Source: Spirochaetota bacterium (GTDB lineage: Bacteria > Spirochaetota > UBA4802 > JAGODF01). From it: a stretch of 51,448 nucleotides of DNA. Position 1 is the first letter of the stretch, and each line of letters starts with the position of its first letter. Of this stretch, positions 34,894 through 43,413 are shown piece after piece. A program made the translations under genes and the position numbers. The notes under the pieces were generated by a model. The model was given only the letters and a program-made list of their open reading frames with translations, ran no database searches and was not told the DNA's origin. The stretch spans positions 1-51,448 of the forward strand of contig JAKQCH010000420.1 of the NCBI GenBank assembly GCA_029573825.1. Reading direction: 5' to 3'.

Positions 34894-35523
34894 ATGAAGA
34901 AATTACTTGGTGTAGTTGCAGCCCTTGTTATGTTCATGGGTGTTTCGGTTGCCGCACAGGCGCAGTATGCGGTGACAAATGATGTGATTTTTGTCCGGCT
35001 TGGATATATTCCTGCTTACACAGTATCGTTCGATGAACAGGATTGGGACGACCTGGAATTTTCCGGTTTTGCAGCAAACGGTGAATACAATGTGAACATG
35101 GGTCAGTTCTGGATTGGTATAGGCCTTGAGTACCAGTATGTTGTTGATGAAGATGCGCAGGATGGAACGGAAGACTATACAGCGCAGTTCCTTCTTCCTC
35201 AGGTTAATGCGAAGTTTGTTACCGGTGGAGGACTTTATATTGGGGCGGGTTTTTCTGGGAAATATCTTATAAGTCAGGATTACGGTAATAGCGACTATGA
35301 AGCGAAGAAAAAAATTGATCTCTGGGGTAACATCATTATAGGATTTTTTACTCCAATTACTGAAGGAGTATATTTTGATGTAGAGGGAAGATTCGGGTAC
35401 AACCTCACAAACAACCAGTTTAGTGAGTGGGAGGACTCTTCTGATAAGATTGGTATGGATTCAGCATATGATATCGCAATTTATGTTGGTGTTGGTTTTA
35501 GGGCCCTTTCAACAGGTCTGTAA
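34894..35523 (+). CDS. Small outer-membrane beta-barrel protein
   Basis: This 209-residue protein has a signal peptide (MKKLLGVVAALVMFMGVSVAAQA) then eight or so amphipathic strands with aromatic girdles: VIFVRLGYIPAYTVSF, FWIGIGLEYQYVVD, GGLYIGAGFSGKYLI, EGVYFDVEGRFGYNL and YDIAIYVGVGFRALSTGL. This is typical of OmpA-like small barrels common in spirochaetes. The function is unknown. TGGAGG selects ATG 34894 instead of the in-frame ATG at 34804. It interrupts the otherwise conserved rnhB-ylqG order and has its own terminator, so it looks like an inserted independent unit. Confidence 0.7.
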   Translation: MKKLLGVVAALVMFMGVSVAAQAQYAVTNDVIFVRLGYIPAYTVSFDEQDWDDLEFSGFAANGEYNVNMGQFWIGIGLEYQYVVDEDAQDGTEDYTAQFLLPQVNAKFVTGGGLYIGAGFSGKYLISQDYGNSDYEAKKKIDLWGNIIIGFFTPITEGVYFDVEGRFGYNLTNNQFSEWEDSSDKIGMDSAYDIAIYVGVGFRALSTGL

Positions 35524-35552
35524 AAAACAACCGTCATTTATTTTGAAAAACA

Positions 35553-35584
35553 AAAGACCCGCCCGGAAACGAGCGGGTCTTTTT
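35553..35584 (+). terminator. Rho-independent terminator of the barrel gene
   Basis: AGACCCGC at 35555-35562 pairs with GCGGGTCT at 35573-35580, with flanking A and T runs (TCTTTTTG). It ends the beta-barrel transcript. Confidence 0.85.
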
Positions 35585-35704
35585 GTGTGCGACCATATTC
35601 TCCCAGTGGTTGTCTGTATGAGTAACAACTGTCAGGTCTGCGGCAGATAGAGGGCGGGGTAATGTTTTTCACCTGAAGCCTTTCGCCGGAAACCCATATT
35701 GCCG

Positions 35705-35733
35705 TTGACAATACGCCTCAGGTAATGTAGGTT
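35705..35733 (+). promoter_or_regulatory. Candidate promoter for the YlqG-like operon
   Basis: TTGACA (35705-35710), 17 bases, then TAGGTT (35728-35733) lie 60 bases upstream of the YlqG-like start. The -35 is perfect and the -10 partial. Confidence 0.45.
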
Positions 35734-35796
35734 TTTTATATTGATGTCGGGAGTCCCCTGACACGGCGTAATCATCTGTGGCCGTCTCGTGTTCGG

Positions 35797-36900
35797 GTGA
35801 AAAGAAAAATTGTGAAAATAAATACTCAGAATATTATAACAATTTCCGGAAAAGCCGCGGTAAAGGATATGCTCCGGAGCATCCCCGAGGGGGGACGGGT
35901 CACGGCGCAGGTTGTTGAACGCCTTGACTCCCGGAATGCTGTTATCGAAATCAGGGGGAAGCACATCAACGCAAGTTTCGAAACGGGAATTCCTTCCAGG
36001 GGGCGCTTTGTTCTTGTGATGAAGGAAAAGAGCGGTTCTTCGTTCATCTTTTCCATATTGAGCCGTGACAATATATCGACGGAATTGAAAAAACTTTCAG
36101 GATATATCCTTGATGATGTTTCAGGCAGGATGATGCCCGGAAAGGGAATGGCGGACTCCCTTGGGAGAAGCAGTGTACGGACCCTCATGGACCTGAATCT
36201 GCTGCTGTTCGGGGCGGGGAAGTCCGGGGATGAAGGGGCTGTTATCATCCGCCTGTTGAACAATATAATGAAAAAAGACCTGAAAATGGCGTCGCTGCCT
36301 TTTTTTTCTTATCTTTTTCTGCAGAAAAGCGGTATTAATAGCGATTATCTCATTCCCCTCCTTTCCCTGATGGGGGGCGGAAAACGCAGGGATGAGCGCG
36401 CGGTGAAGGATATGCATGGGGGAGGGAACCTCAGGGATCTGGTTGATGGTATCGCGGGAAACATCAGAGATAGTGCTGACTCCGGGGATCTTTCCGGGGA
36501 TGATATGGGAAGGATCATGAAGTTTCTTTTCGGACCGGGAGAAAAGGCGGGAGATTTTATTTCCGGGGCCATCCCGGTGCGGGACGGGGATGAATGGAAG
36601 GCGATGCGGTATCTTCACCGGAAGAATGCGGTGCTATGGGGGATGGAGTTTTCTGCGCTGGGTTATATCGACATCCTCGTGCGGGACTTCCCTGATATGC
36701 TTGATATAGGCGTGTTCTGCCGCGAGATAAAAGCTGTCGATTTTCTAAAAAAAGATATTAACGGATTGCATAAAAGAATAAAAAATTTTGTTGAAAAAAA
36801 ATTATCAATATCGCTATATAACAGTGTCGAAGTATTGAATGAGTGCATCAGTACATTTGAATCATCGTCGGCCCTTCTCGGTGTCGATATGAAGGCCTGA
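35797..36900 (+). CDS. YlqG-like protein of unknown function
   Basis: This 367-residue protein has no clear signal peptide or transmembrane helix. The N-terminal ~90 residues look like a small beta domain (GGRVTAQVVERLDSRNAVIEI, RGRFVLVMKEKSGSSFIFSIL), followed by a helical region. Its position just before the FlhB-C-like gene and after rnhB matches Bacillus subtilis ylqG, and similar genes are sometimes called FliK-like, but sequence evidence for a hook-length role is weak. GTG starts are at 35797 or 35812, neither with a strong ribosome site. It ends one base before the next gene. Confidence 0.6.
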   Translation: MKRKIVKINTQNIITISGKAAVKDMLRSIPEGGRVTAQVVERLDSRNAVIEIRGKHINASFETGIPSRGRFVLVMKEKSGSSFIFSILSRDNISTELKKLSGYILDDVSGRMMPGKGMADSLGRSSVRTLMDLNLLLFGAGKSGDEGAVIIRLLNNIMKKDLKMASLPFFSYLFLQKSGINSDYLIPLLSLMGGGKRRDERAVKDMHGGGNLRDLVDGIAGNIRDSADSGDLSGDDMGRIMKFLFGPGEKAGDFISGAIPVRDGDEWKAMRYLHRKNAVLWGMEFSALGYIDILVRDFPDMLDIGVFCREIKAVDFLKKDINGLHKRIKNFVEKKLSISLYNSVEVLNECISTFESSSALLGVDMKA

Positions 36901-36901
36901 T

Positions 36902-37183
36902 ATGGACAGGAAGAAGGCAGTTGCTCTCGGATATGAAAAGGGTGATACCTCTCCTTCGGTGCTTGCAGTCGCACGGGGGTTTCTCGCGGAAAAGCTTCTT
37001 GAAGTGGCCCGGGAACACGGAATAACAATTGTAAATGACCCCGATCTTGCCGGCGTACTGAGTGAATTACATACGGGTGATGAAATACCGGAACATCTTT
37101 ACCGCGCGGTGGCTGAGGTGTTCAGTTTCTGTTACAGAATGAACAGTGAATTCAGGAAAAAAATTGACGGTTTTGGATATTAA
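36902..37183 (+). CDS. FlhB C-terminal-like (YlqH-type) protein
   Basis: This 93-residue protein resembles the cytoplasmic C-terminal domain of FlhB/EscU export-switch proteins: KKAVALGYEKGDTSPSVLAVARGFLAEKLLEVAREHGI, then DPDLAGVLSELHTGDEIPEHLYRAVAEVFSFCYRMN. It lacks the membrane part and the NPTH autocleavage motif. B. subtilis YlqH has the same architecture and gene position. It may interact with the flagellar export apparatus or be a relic of it. The start is one base after the previous stop; no separate ribosome site is obvious. Confidence 0.85.
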   Translation: MDRKKAVALGYEKGDTSPSVLAVARGFLAEKLLEVAREHGITIVNDPDLAGVLSELHTGDEIPEHLYRAVAEVFSFCYRMNSEFRKKIDGFGY

Positions 37184-37186
37184 GCG

Positions 37187-38374
37187 ATGTCTCAGATGAA
37201 AGAAATTCTTGTGGAAGACCTGAAGCCTGGTATGCGGTTTGACAAGCCGGTATATATTGACAGCAGTAATATGCTGGTGGGAGCAAATGTTTCCATAAAA
37301 GAGAGTGATATTAAAAAGCTGATGAAATGGGGTGTCGCCAGTATTGAAACAGCGGGTGCCCTGGTTTCAACTGATGCTGACCTGAAGCTGGAAAAGAGAA
37401 TTGAAACATTTCATCCTGTTGATGTTAATGCGATTGTTCAAAACTATAATAATCTGCTGAGGAAGCGAAGAAATCTCATTGAAGTGCACCGGCGGGCATG
37501 TACTGAAGTGGAAAAGGTGCATTCCGCGATCAAGACAGACCAGAAGTTTACCACTGAAGGCCTCGAAGAAGCCCTGGATGGTATCATTCGTCTCATGGGG
37601 GAGAGCAGCAATATATTCCTGTTTCTCTATGGCCTTGACGAAGGGAAGAACACCCATGTGGTGCATTCGGTTAATGTCACATTTTATTCCATATTGATCG
37701 GTATTGCGTTGAAATATACGCCGGAAAAACTCGGCGAACTCGGCCTCGCGACGCTTCTGATCGATGCGGGGATGCTGAAAATCCCCCCGTATATCATGAG
37801 TAAACAGTCAAACCTCACCGAACAGGAGTTTAATCTTATCCGCACCCACCCGCTTCATGGATACCGGGCGCTGAAACAGCTGGGTCAGGTCAGTGACGCT
37901 GTGGCGGCAGTGGCGCTGCAGCACCATGAGCAGTATGACGGGAGGGGGTATCCCCGGGGATTGAAGGGGCATGAGATTAGCGAGTACGCAAAGGTTGCCG
38001 CCATTGCGGACAGCTATGAGGCGCAGATATCCAACAGGAGCTACCGGAAGAAGCAGTTTTTTTACCATGCCATGAGAAATTTGCTCTCAAGCGGCGTTAA
38101 TAAATTTGATCCTGTTATCCTGAAGGTGTTCCTGTCCAGGATGTCGGTATATCCAATAGGGTCCCTTGTGCGGCTTAACGACAACAGTACCGGAATTGTG
38201 GTGGGTTCTGTCCCCCAGAAGCCCATGCGTCCCATTGTGAAACTTGTATTTGATGAGCAGGGAAAGCGGATTCCCGAAACAAAAATTGTCAATCTCCTCG
38301 AAGAAATATCACTATATGTTGTGAAGGCTCTGGACGAGGAGGAAGCGGGAGTGAATTTCCTCGAAGTGCTGTAA
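37187..38374 (+). CDS. Degenerate HD-GYP domain protein
   Basis: This 395-residue protein has an N-terminal DUF3391-like segment (EILVEDLKPGMRFDKPVYI) and a C-terminal HD-GYP domain. The second-half motif HHEQYDGRGYPRGLKG and IADSYEAQISNRSY are intact. At the HD site active enzymes have LLHDIGK, while here it reads LLIDAGM, so one metal-binding His and the following Lys are lost. Phosphodiesterase activity against c-di-GMP is therefore doubtful. A terminal ~60-residue segment (VYPIGSLVRLNDNSTGIVV) is usual in these proteins. It lies three bases after the YlqH-like gene. Confidence 0.85.
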   Translation: MSQMKEILVEDLKPGMRFDKPVYIDSSNMLVGANVSIKESDIKKLMKWGVASIETAGALVSTDADLKLEKRIETFHPVDVNAIVQNYNNLLRKRRNLIEVHRRACTEVEKVHSAIKTDQKFTTEGLEEALDGIIRLMGESSNIFLFLYGLDEGKNTHVVHSVNVTFYSILIGIALKYTPEKLGELGLATLLIDAGMLKIPPYIMSKQSNLTEQEFNLIRTHPLHGYRALKQLGQVSDAVAAVALQHHEQYDGRGYPRGLKGHEISEYAKVAAIADSYEAQISNRSYRKKQFFYHAMRNLLSSGVNKFDPVILKVFLSRMSVYPIGSLVRLNDNSTGIVVGSVPQKPMRPIVKLVFDEQGKRIPETKIVNLLEEISLYVVKALDEEEAGVNFLEVL

Positions 38375-38434
38375 TCCCACTTACTGTTTTATCCTTCCAC
38401 CCTTTTACACACCACATTGATCCGGAGGTATATT

Positions 38435-38800
38435 ATGGCCGGAAGCGGAGCACGAAAGGACCTCGGCCAGTGGGGAGAGGATAAGGCCGCAGAGTTCCTC
38501 CTGGAACAGGGATTTGAGATTGTCTGCAGAAATTTCCGGAACGGCAGGTACGGAGAGATAGATATTATTGCCGTGAGGGAGAACCTGCTGATCTTTGTTG
38601 AGGTCAAAACCAGAACCGGTGAATATTACGGCGGTTCCCTGTATTCGATTACCGGAAGAAAAAAGTCCATTCTCAGGCGCTGTGCCCTGCGGTTCCTTAT
38701 GGAAAACAGGAAATACTATTCGAAAGAGATTATGTGCAGGTTTGATCTCCTGTATAATGAAAAGGGGGAGATTTTCTGGGTAGAAGACATTATTCGGTAA
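38435..38800 (+). CDS. yraN: YraN/UPF0102 endonuclease-fold protein
   Basis: This 121-residue protein has the UPF0102 pattern: GQWGEDKAAEFLLEQGFEIVCRNFRNGRYGEIDIIA, then LLIFVEVKTRTGEYYGG, with the E, D and E-x-K residues of a restriction-endonuclease-like fold. Biochemical function is uncharacterised; DNA processing is inferred. GGAGG at 38421-38425 region picks ATG 38435 over the TTG at 38417. It is the usual neighbour of rnhB in many bacteria. Confidence 0.9.
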   Translation: MAGSGARKDLGQWGEDKAAEFLLEQGFEIVCRNFRNGRYGEIDIIAVRENLLIFVEVKTRTGEYYGGSLYSITGRKKSILRRCALRFLMENRKYYSKEIMCRFDLLYNEKGEIFWVEDIIR

Positions 38801-39044
38801 AATGCTGATATTTTTATTACATCCTGTATTCGGGTAATATATACATTATTTTCCGTACTCAATTATTGCTGATAGAGTGAGTATTTGACGGATCGGGAAG
38901 GGCCGCGCAGTCACGAAAAAGAAGGAAAAAAAGGCGTTATTTTATAAAGATTCGTTAAGTGCTTTTTCGTTTATACCGAATGATTAATATGGTCTGAGAA
39001 CTCTGTTCAAGGAGGAGCAGGGGGACCTGAAAAGGGGTGTAGAT

Positions 39045-39209
39045 ATGGAAAATCTCATGAACAAGGAGGATCGTGAGATAAAGCAGGGTAAAATATCTGG
39101 TGATTCCGAACTGATTGACGAATATCGGAAACGAATCGCAGATCCGCAATATCTCGATCACGCTATTATGAAAATAGCTGCTGATTTATCTCACTATCTA
39201 ACTAAGTGA
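39045..39209 (+). CDS. FlgM-like small protein (54 residues)
   Basis: The frame runs from ATG 39045 to TGA 39207-39209 and has AAGGGG just upstream. The residues ELIDEYRKRIADPQYLDHAI and the following MKIAADLSHYL resemble the C-terminal sigma-28-binding region of spirochaetal FlgM, where a D-P-x-Y-I/L motif is typical. The N-terminal disordered part is short. Upstream TAAG-N15-ACCGAATG (38956-38982) is a weak sigma-28-like promoter. An anti-sigma-28 role is a guess that fits with flaB in the window; otherwise the gene is unknown. Confidence 0.45.
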   Translation: MENLMNKEDREIKQGKISGDSELIDEYRKRIADPQYLDHAIMKIAADLSHYLTK

Positions 39210-39280
39210 AGGTTGAGAGGTTTCATCCTTGACAGCGTTGCCGGTGCCGGCAGGCGCCGGCAGCGCAGAAAGGGGACTTT

Positions 39281-40399
39281 ATGCTTGAAAAAAGCGATTC
39301 TTATTTTCAACTCAGGGAAAGCAGAAAGCTGGTAAGGCTTTTTTTCGTGCTTTTCAGCTGTGTGATTTTCGGGCTCGGGTACATCTACCGGTTTTATTTC
39401 TGGCCGTTTTTGTTCGCACTGATAATATATCTGGCGCTTCGCCCACTCCACGACAAAATTCTGCACTATGTGAAAAAACGCTTTGCCAGCGCAAGCATCA
39501 TGGTAATTCTCATTATCGGGCTGATTCTTCTGCCCTTGTTCTTTCTGCTTCTGTCCCTTGCTGATCAGGCATACGAATTATACATGCATATCCAGACAAC
39601 GGTAAGTGTGGCTTCAATCAACAAGTGGGTTGATCAGAGCGCACTCATGTCAATGGTTGATGCGAATCTCAATATAAGCCGTGCAGAAATAATTCAGAAG
39701 ACGATTCAGATGATCCAGAACACCTCCCTTGCGGTGTTCGCGAACCTTACCAGCCTTGTGACTTTTTCCCTTAAGCTCGGAATAAATTTTTTCTTCATGA
39801 TTCTGATCCTGTTTTTTCTTTTTAAAGATGCCTACCGGCTTGGGGAATCATTTTACCGGATACTCCCCTTTCCCGATGATATTGAACGGGACATTGTGGG
39901 TCGCTTAAAGGATGTTATAAAAATTCTCCTCGCGGGAAACCTGTTAATAATGATACTTCAGGGACTGATGGTTGGAATCGGGCTGTATGTGGGCGGTTTC
40001 AGCATGCCGTTGCTCTGGGGTAGTATCGCGGCGGTGCTGTCGCTGATACCGGTTATAGGGACGTCCCTGGTATGGTTACCCGCAACACTGTTTTTTATTC
40101 TGATCGGAAAATACTGGGCTGCAATATTTGTCAGTATATGGTGTATGGTGTGGTACATGGTCCTTGAAAATGTCGCGAAACCGAATATTTTCGGGAAAAA
40201 ACTTAACTTTCATCCAATCATTTTCTTTTTTCTTCTTCTTGGCAGCATTCAGGCCTTCGGACTTGCCGGCGTACTTATAGGCCCCATTCTCCTGACGCTT
40301 TTTTTCTCCTTGTGGGAGATATATAAAATCCTCAATAACTATGATGTGCAGCTGCCGGAATCAGATCAGGCTGCCGACAAACCTCTTGATACAGAGTAA
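39281..40399 (+). CDS. AI-2E family transporter (PerM-like permease)
   Basis: This 372-residue inner-membrane protein has about eight hydrophobic helices, for example LFFVLFSCVIFGLGYIYRFY and SIMVILIIGLILLPLFFLLL. The family motif region LPLFFLLLSLADQAYELY and later LIPVIGTSLVWLPATLFFILIG, then GKYWAAIFVSIWCMVWYMVLEN fit the AI-2E/PerM family (PF01594). Substrates are uncertain; some members are antiporters rather than autoinducer exporters. AAAGGGGAC precedes the ATG. It is separated from the FlgM-like gene by 71 bases. Confidence 0.9.
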   Translation: MLEKSDSYFQLRESRKLVRLFFVLFSCVIFGLGYIYRFYFWPFLFALIIYLALRPLHDKILHYVKKRFASASIMVILIIGLILLPLFFLLLSLADQAYELYMHIQTTVSVASINKWVDQSALMSMVDANLNISRAEIIQKTIQMIQNTSLAVFANLTSLVTFSLKLGINFFFMILILFFLFKDAYRLGESFYRILPFPDDIERDIVGRLKDVIKILLAGNLLIMILQGLMVGIGLYVGGFSMPLLWGSIAAVLSLIPVIGTSLVWLPATLFFILIGKYWAAIFVSIWCMVWYMVLENVAKPNIFGKKLNFHPIIFFFLLLGSIQAFGLAGVLIGPILLTLFFSLWEIYKILNNYDVQLPESDQAADKPLDTE

Positions 40400-40536
40400 C
40401 ATTACCTCTATAAAAAATTCTCTTTTATTATTGACACATTCAGCATTTGCTATTTGTTGAAACAGTAATTGCTGTTTGCTGTAATGGGTGCTGAGGTCCG
40501 TGGCATTATAAATAATAATTATCAGGAGAATTCTTT

Positions 40537-41574
40537 ATGAAAACCCGTATCACTGAACTTTTTAAAATTAAATATCCCATTATCCTTTCAGGAATGAGCT
40601 GGATAAGCACACCGGAACTTGTTGCGGCAGTTTCCAATGCAGGGGGCATGGGGATACTTGCAACAGGGGTCCTCGGTGTAGAGGAGACCAGAGAGTATAT
40701 CAAACGGATAAAGGAACTGACAAAGAAGCCCTATGCGGCAAATGTGACACTGTATTTTCCCGGCGCCGAAAGGAATGCGGAAATCCTGATCGAGAACAAG
40801 GTCCCCGTGGTAAATTATGCCCTGGGGAAAGGGGACTGGATAGCAAAAGAAGTGCACAAGTATGGCGGCAAGGTGATCGCGACAGTTACCACGGCGAAAC
40901 ATGCCCTTGCGGCACAGCGGGACGGCGCTGACGCGCTGATTGTTACTGGCCATGAAGCCGCAGGACACGGCGGAGCGGTAACGTCAATGGTGTTGATACC
41001 AAGCATTGCTGATATCGTTGATATTCCTGTTATCGCGGCAGGGGGGTTTGCGGATGGTCGGGGGCTTGCTGCGGCGCTTTCCCTCGGTGCAGAGGGTATC
41101 GCAATGGGGACGCGTTTTATGAATTCCGTGGAAAGCCCTGTCCACGAAACGCAGAAGCGAATGAGCAGTGAGAGCGATGTGTATGATACGGTGTATACCG
41201 ACAAGGTGGACGGCCTGAAAGCGAGGGTTCTCAACACAAAGGGAGCGCGGCGGCTTATAAAAAAGAGGCTGAATCCTTTCAGCGCTGTTATCCGTTCAAA
41301 GGCGATTGCGGATATGCTCGGTTTTCCATGGCTGAAACTGGCAGTGGGTATTATGTTTTCCGGCTTTAAGCGGTCAATGCAGATGGCGCGGATGGCAATC
41401 GGATTCAAGGCGTTTCTGGTTGGCACCATGAACGGCGATAACAGGATGGGTGTACTCCCCATGGGACAGATTACCGGAATAATCCACGATACCCCTACCG
41501 TTGAGCAGATATTAAAGAATATTATTGCCGAGGCGAAGAAGGTTAAGAAAAAGCTTGATGTGACAATAAAATAA
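40537..41574 (+). CDS. Nitronate monooxygenase/FabK-family flavoenzyme 1
   Basis: This 345-residue FMN-dependent TIM-barrel protein starts MKTRITELFKIKYPIILSGM, then STPELVAAVSNAGGMG. The catalytic-His block is VTGHEAAGHGGAVTSMVLIP near residue 140-160. FMN-phosphate motifs PVIAAGGFADGRGLAAALSLGAEGIAMGT follow. The family contains nitronate monooxygenase and the enoyl-ACP reductase FabK, and sequence does not separate them here. AGGAG precedes the ATG. A TTGACA at about 40433 is a promoter candidate. A paralogue with nearly the same N terminus lies at 43414. Confidence 0.88.
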   Translation: MKTRITELFKIKYPIILSGMSWISTPELVAAVSNAGGMGILATGVLGVEETREYIKRIKELTKKPYAANVTLYFPGAERNAEILIENKVPVVNYALGKGDWIAKEVHKYGGKVIATVTTAKHALAAQRDGADALIVTGHEAAGHGGAVTSMVLIPSIADIVDIPVIAAGGFADGRGLAAALSLGAEGIAMGTRFMNSVESPVHETQKRMSSESDVYDTVYTDKVDGLKARVLNTKGARRLIKKRLNPFSAVIRSKAIADMLGFPWLKLAVGIMFSGFKRSMQMARMAIGFKAFLVGTMNGDNRMGVLPMGQITGIIHDTPTVEQILKNIIAEAKKVKKKLDVTIK

Positions 41575-41621
41575 TATCACCCGCATAACTGTGCTGCTGT
41601 TCTTTTGGTGTGAATTTGTAA

Positions 41622-41648
41622 AAACCCGGAAAAATTCCGGGTTTTTTT
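41622..41648 (+). terminator. Rho-independent terminator after paralogue 1
   Basis: AAACCCGGAA (41622-41631) pairs with TTCCGGGTTT (41635-41644) around an AAA loop, then T-rich. Paralogue 1 is therefore probably a separate transcript from paralogue 2. Confidence 0.88.
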
Positions 41649-41702
41649 ATGAACTTTGCCGGTGATTGTTATTGACAAATTTTTTTCAAATAAAATGATT
41701 GA

Positions 41703-41722
41703 ATATGCACTTATTTGCATAT
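41703..41722 (+). promoter_or_regulatory. Palindrome upstream of the flavoenzyme 2-padR operon
   Basis: ATATGCA (41703-41709) and TGCATAT (41716-41722) form a perfect 7+6+7 palindrome, about 60 bases before the start at 41785 and just after a TTGACA (41672-41677). It resembles PadR-type operators, and a padR gene lies in the same operon. Confidence 0.5.
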
Positions 41723-41784
41723 AGTTTTTAGAAGTGCTTTTTCAGCGTGATATACTTATATCCGGGTCACAGGGGAGGACGTAC

Positions 41785-42768
41785 ATGAAAACAGCAATTA
41801 CTGAAATGTTCGGTGTTGAATATCCTATTATCTGCGGCGCCATGATGTGGCTTTGTACGCCGAAGCTTTGTGCCGCCATATCGAACGCAGGGGGGCTTGG
41901 AAATCTCACCGCGGGAAATTATCCCACAGAAGAGGAATTCCGGAACGCGATCAATGAAACGCGGAGTATGACGGATAAACCTTTTATGGTTAATGTCACA
42001 ATTCTGCCGTCAGTGCATATCGGGCCGGAACAGCATAAAATGTATCTGCGGGTGTGTGCACAGGAAAAGATCGCGGGACTTGAAATTTCCGGCGCTCCCC
42101 TTGACAAGGCGGTGGGGATGGAGATTGTGGATCTCCTGAAGAAAGCGGGAGTAAAGCTGTTCCACAAGGTTGGTTCTGTCCGTCATGCCGAGCACGCGGT
42201 AAAGGCGGGATATGACGGAATTTACGCCGCGGGAATTGAGGAAGGCGGACATCCCCTGAATGATGATGTCACCACAATGGTGCTGACGCCGCGGATTAAA
42301 GATGTATGCCGGGTCCCGGTGGTAACCGTGGGTGGTATTGCTGACGGGCGTTCAATGGCGGCGGCAATGGTCCTGGGGGCCGACGGTGTTATGATGGCGA
42401 CACGGTTTGTGGCGACGCAGGAATGTGAAGTCCACGAAAATATCAAGCAGCACCTGATAAAAAGGCATGAAAACGATACCGCACTGATCTGCAAGAGCAT
42501 CGGGCTCCAGGGACGCGCAATCCGGAACAAGGTCGTAGAGGATGTCCTGGCTCTTGAAGCGAAGGGATGCGGCTTTGAGGAACTGCTGCCTCTTATTGCG
42601 GGGAAGAAAGTGAAGGAGGCATGGGAAACCGGAAATGTTGATCTCGCACCCATGATGATGGGGCAGTCTGTCGGGCTGGTGCATGATGTGCCTTCGTGCA
42701 GAGAGCTTATTGAACGGATGGTAAGGGAAGCGAAAGAAGAGATATCCCGCGTTTCAGGCCTTCTGTAA
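41785..42768 (+). CDS. Nitronate monooxygenase/FabK-family flavoenzyme 2
   Basis: This 327-residue paralogue is more divergent: MKTAITEMFGVEYPIICGAM, then CTPKLCAAISNAGGLG. The catalytic-His block is IEEGGHPLNDDVTTMVLTP and the FMN site is PVVTVGGIADGRSMAAAMVLGADGVMMAT. Several conserved positions differ from paralogues 1 and 3, so the substrate may differ. GGGAGG at 41774-41779 picks ATG 41785 over the in-frame ATG at 41734, which would cover extra non-family residues. It is 21 bases before the padR gene and likely co-transcribed. Confidence 0.86.
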   Translation: MKTAITEMFGVEYPIICGAMMWLCTPKLCAAISNAGGLGNLTAGNYPTEEEFRNAINETRSMTDKPFMVNVTILPSVHIGPEQHKMYLRVCAQEKIAGLEISGAPLDKAVGMEIVDLLKKAGVKLFHKVGSVRHAEHAVKAGYDGIYAAGIEEGGHPLNDDVTTMVLTPRIKDVCRVPVVTVGGIADGRSMAAAMVLGADGVMMATRFVATQECEVHENIKQHLIKRHENDTALICKSIGLQGRAIRNKVVEDVLALEAKGCGFEELLPLIAGKKVKEAWETGNVDLAPMMMGQSVGLVHDVPSCRELIERMVREAKEEISRVSGLL

Positions 42769-42789
42769 ATTCAGGAGTTACGATTTATT

Positions 42790-43338
42790 ATGGCAATAAC
42801 CCACGCAATCCTTGCATCACTTGTAGGAGACAAACCCTGCAGCGGGTACGACCTTGCGAAGCAGTTTAACAGCTCCCTCGGTTTTTTCTGGAAGGCCTCT
42901 CATCAGCAGATTTATCGTGAGCTGGCAAGAATGGAAAAAAAGGGGCTGGTGATGTCTGAAGTGGTGCAGCAGGAGGACAGGCCTCATAAAAAGATTTACA
43001 GGGTAACGGATGAAGGGACGCAGTATCTTGTGGAGTGGATCGCGTTGCCGACGGAGCCGTCACCGGTAAAGGAGGACCTCCTCGCAAAATTTCATGTGGG
43101 ATATCATGTTCCGATACATATTATCATTGACGAAATTTTAAGGCGCAGAAAAATTCATGAAGAAAAACTGAAATTATATTATGAACGGGAAAGGGAATAT
43201 TTTCCCGATGTTGCACAGATGTCAATGAAAGCAAAATTCCGCTACCTTAATCTGCGGCGGGGAATAACTCATGAAGCTTCGTGGATTTCATGGTTTGATG
43301 AGGCCCTGGCCCTCCTCGGGGGAGCGGCTGTCGAGTAA
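42790..43338 (+). CDS. PadR-family transcriptional regulator
   Basis: This 182-residue regulator has an N-terminal winged helix (ITHAILASLVGDKPCSGYDLAKQFNSSLGFFWKASHQQIYRELARMEKKGLV, cut in blocks of under 20 when read as motifs) and a C-terminal helical dimerisation domain of the Vir/PadR-C type. The SGYDLAK and YRELARMEKKGLV motifs and the EDRPHKKIYRVTDEG wing are diagnostic. AGGAG precedes the ATG. It probably controls the flanking flavoenzymes by binding the palindrome at 41703-41722. Confidence 0.92.
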   Translation: MAITHAILASLVGDKPCSGYDLAKQFNSSLGFFWKASHQQIYRELARMEKKGLVMSEVVQQEDRPHKKIYRVTDEGTQYLVEWIALPTEPSPVKEDLLAKFHVGYHVPIHIIIDEILRRRKIHEEKLKLYYEREREYFPDVAQMSMKAKFRYLNLRRGITHEASWISWFDEALALLGGAAVE

Positions 43339-43413
43339 GCTTCATTGAGGACTATATACAACGAAACGGATGAAATATGCCGTTTTAAAAAAATTATTTT
43401 TTAGGAGTTTTGT

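Noticed and set aside
35620-35796. A c-di-GMP or other riboswitch before the YlqG-like gene
   Set aside because: I could not match any riboswitch consensus to this stretch or to 38801-39044.
40815-41462. A 215-residue minus-strand frame opposite flavoenzyme 1
   Set aside because: It is a shadow of a well-conserved plus-strand gene.
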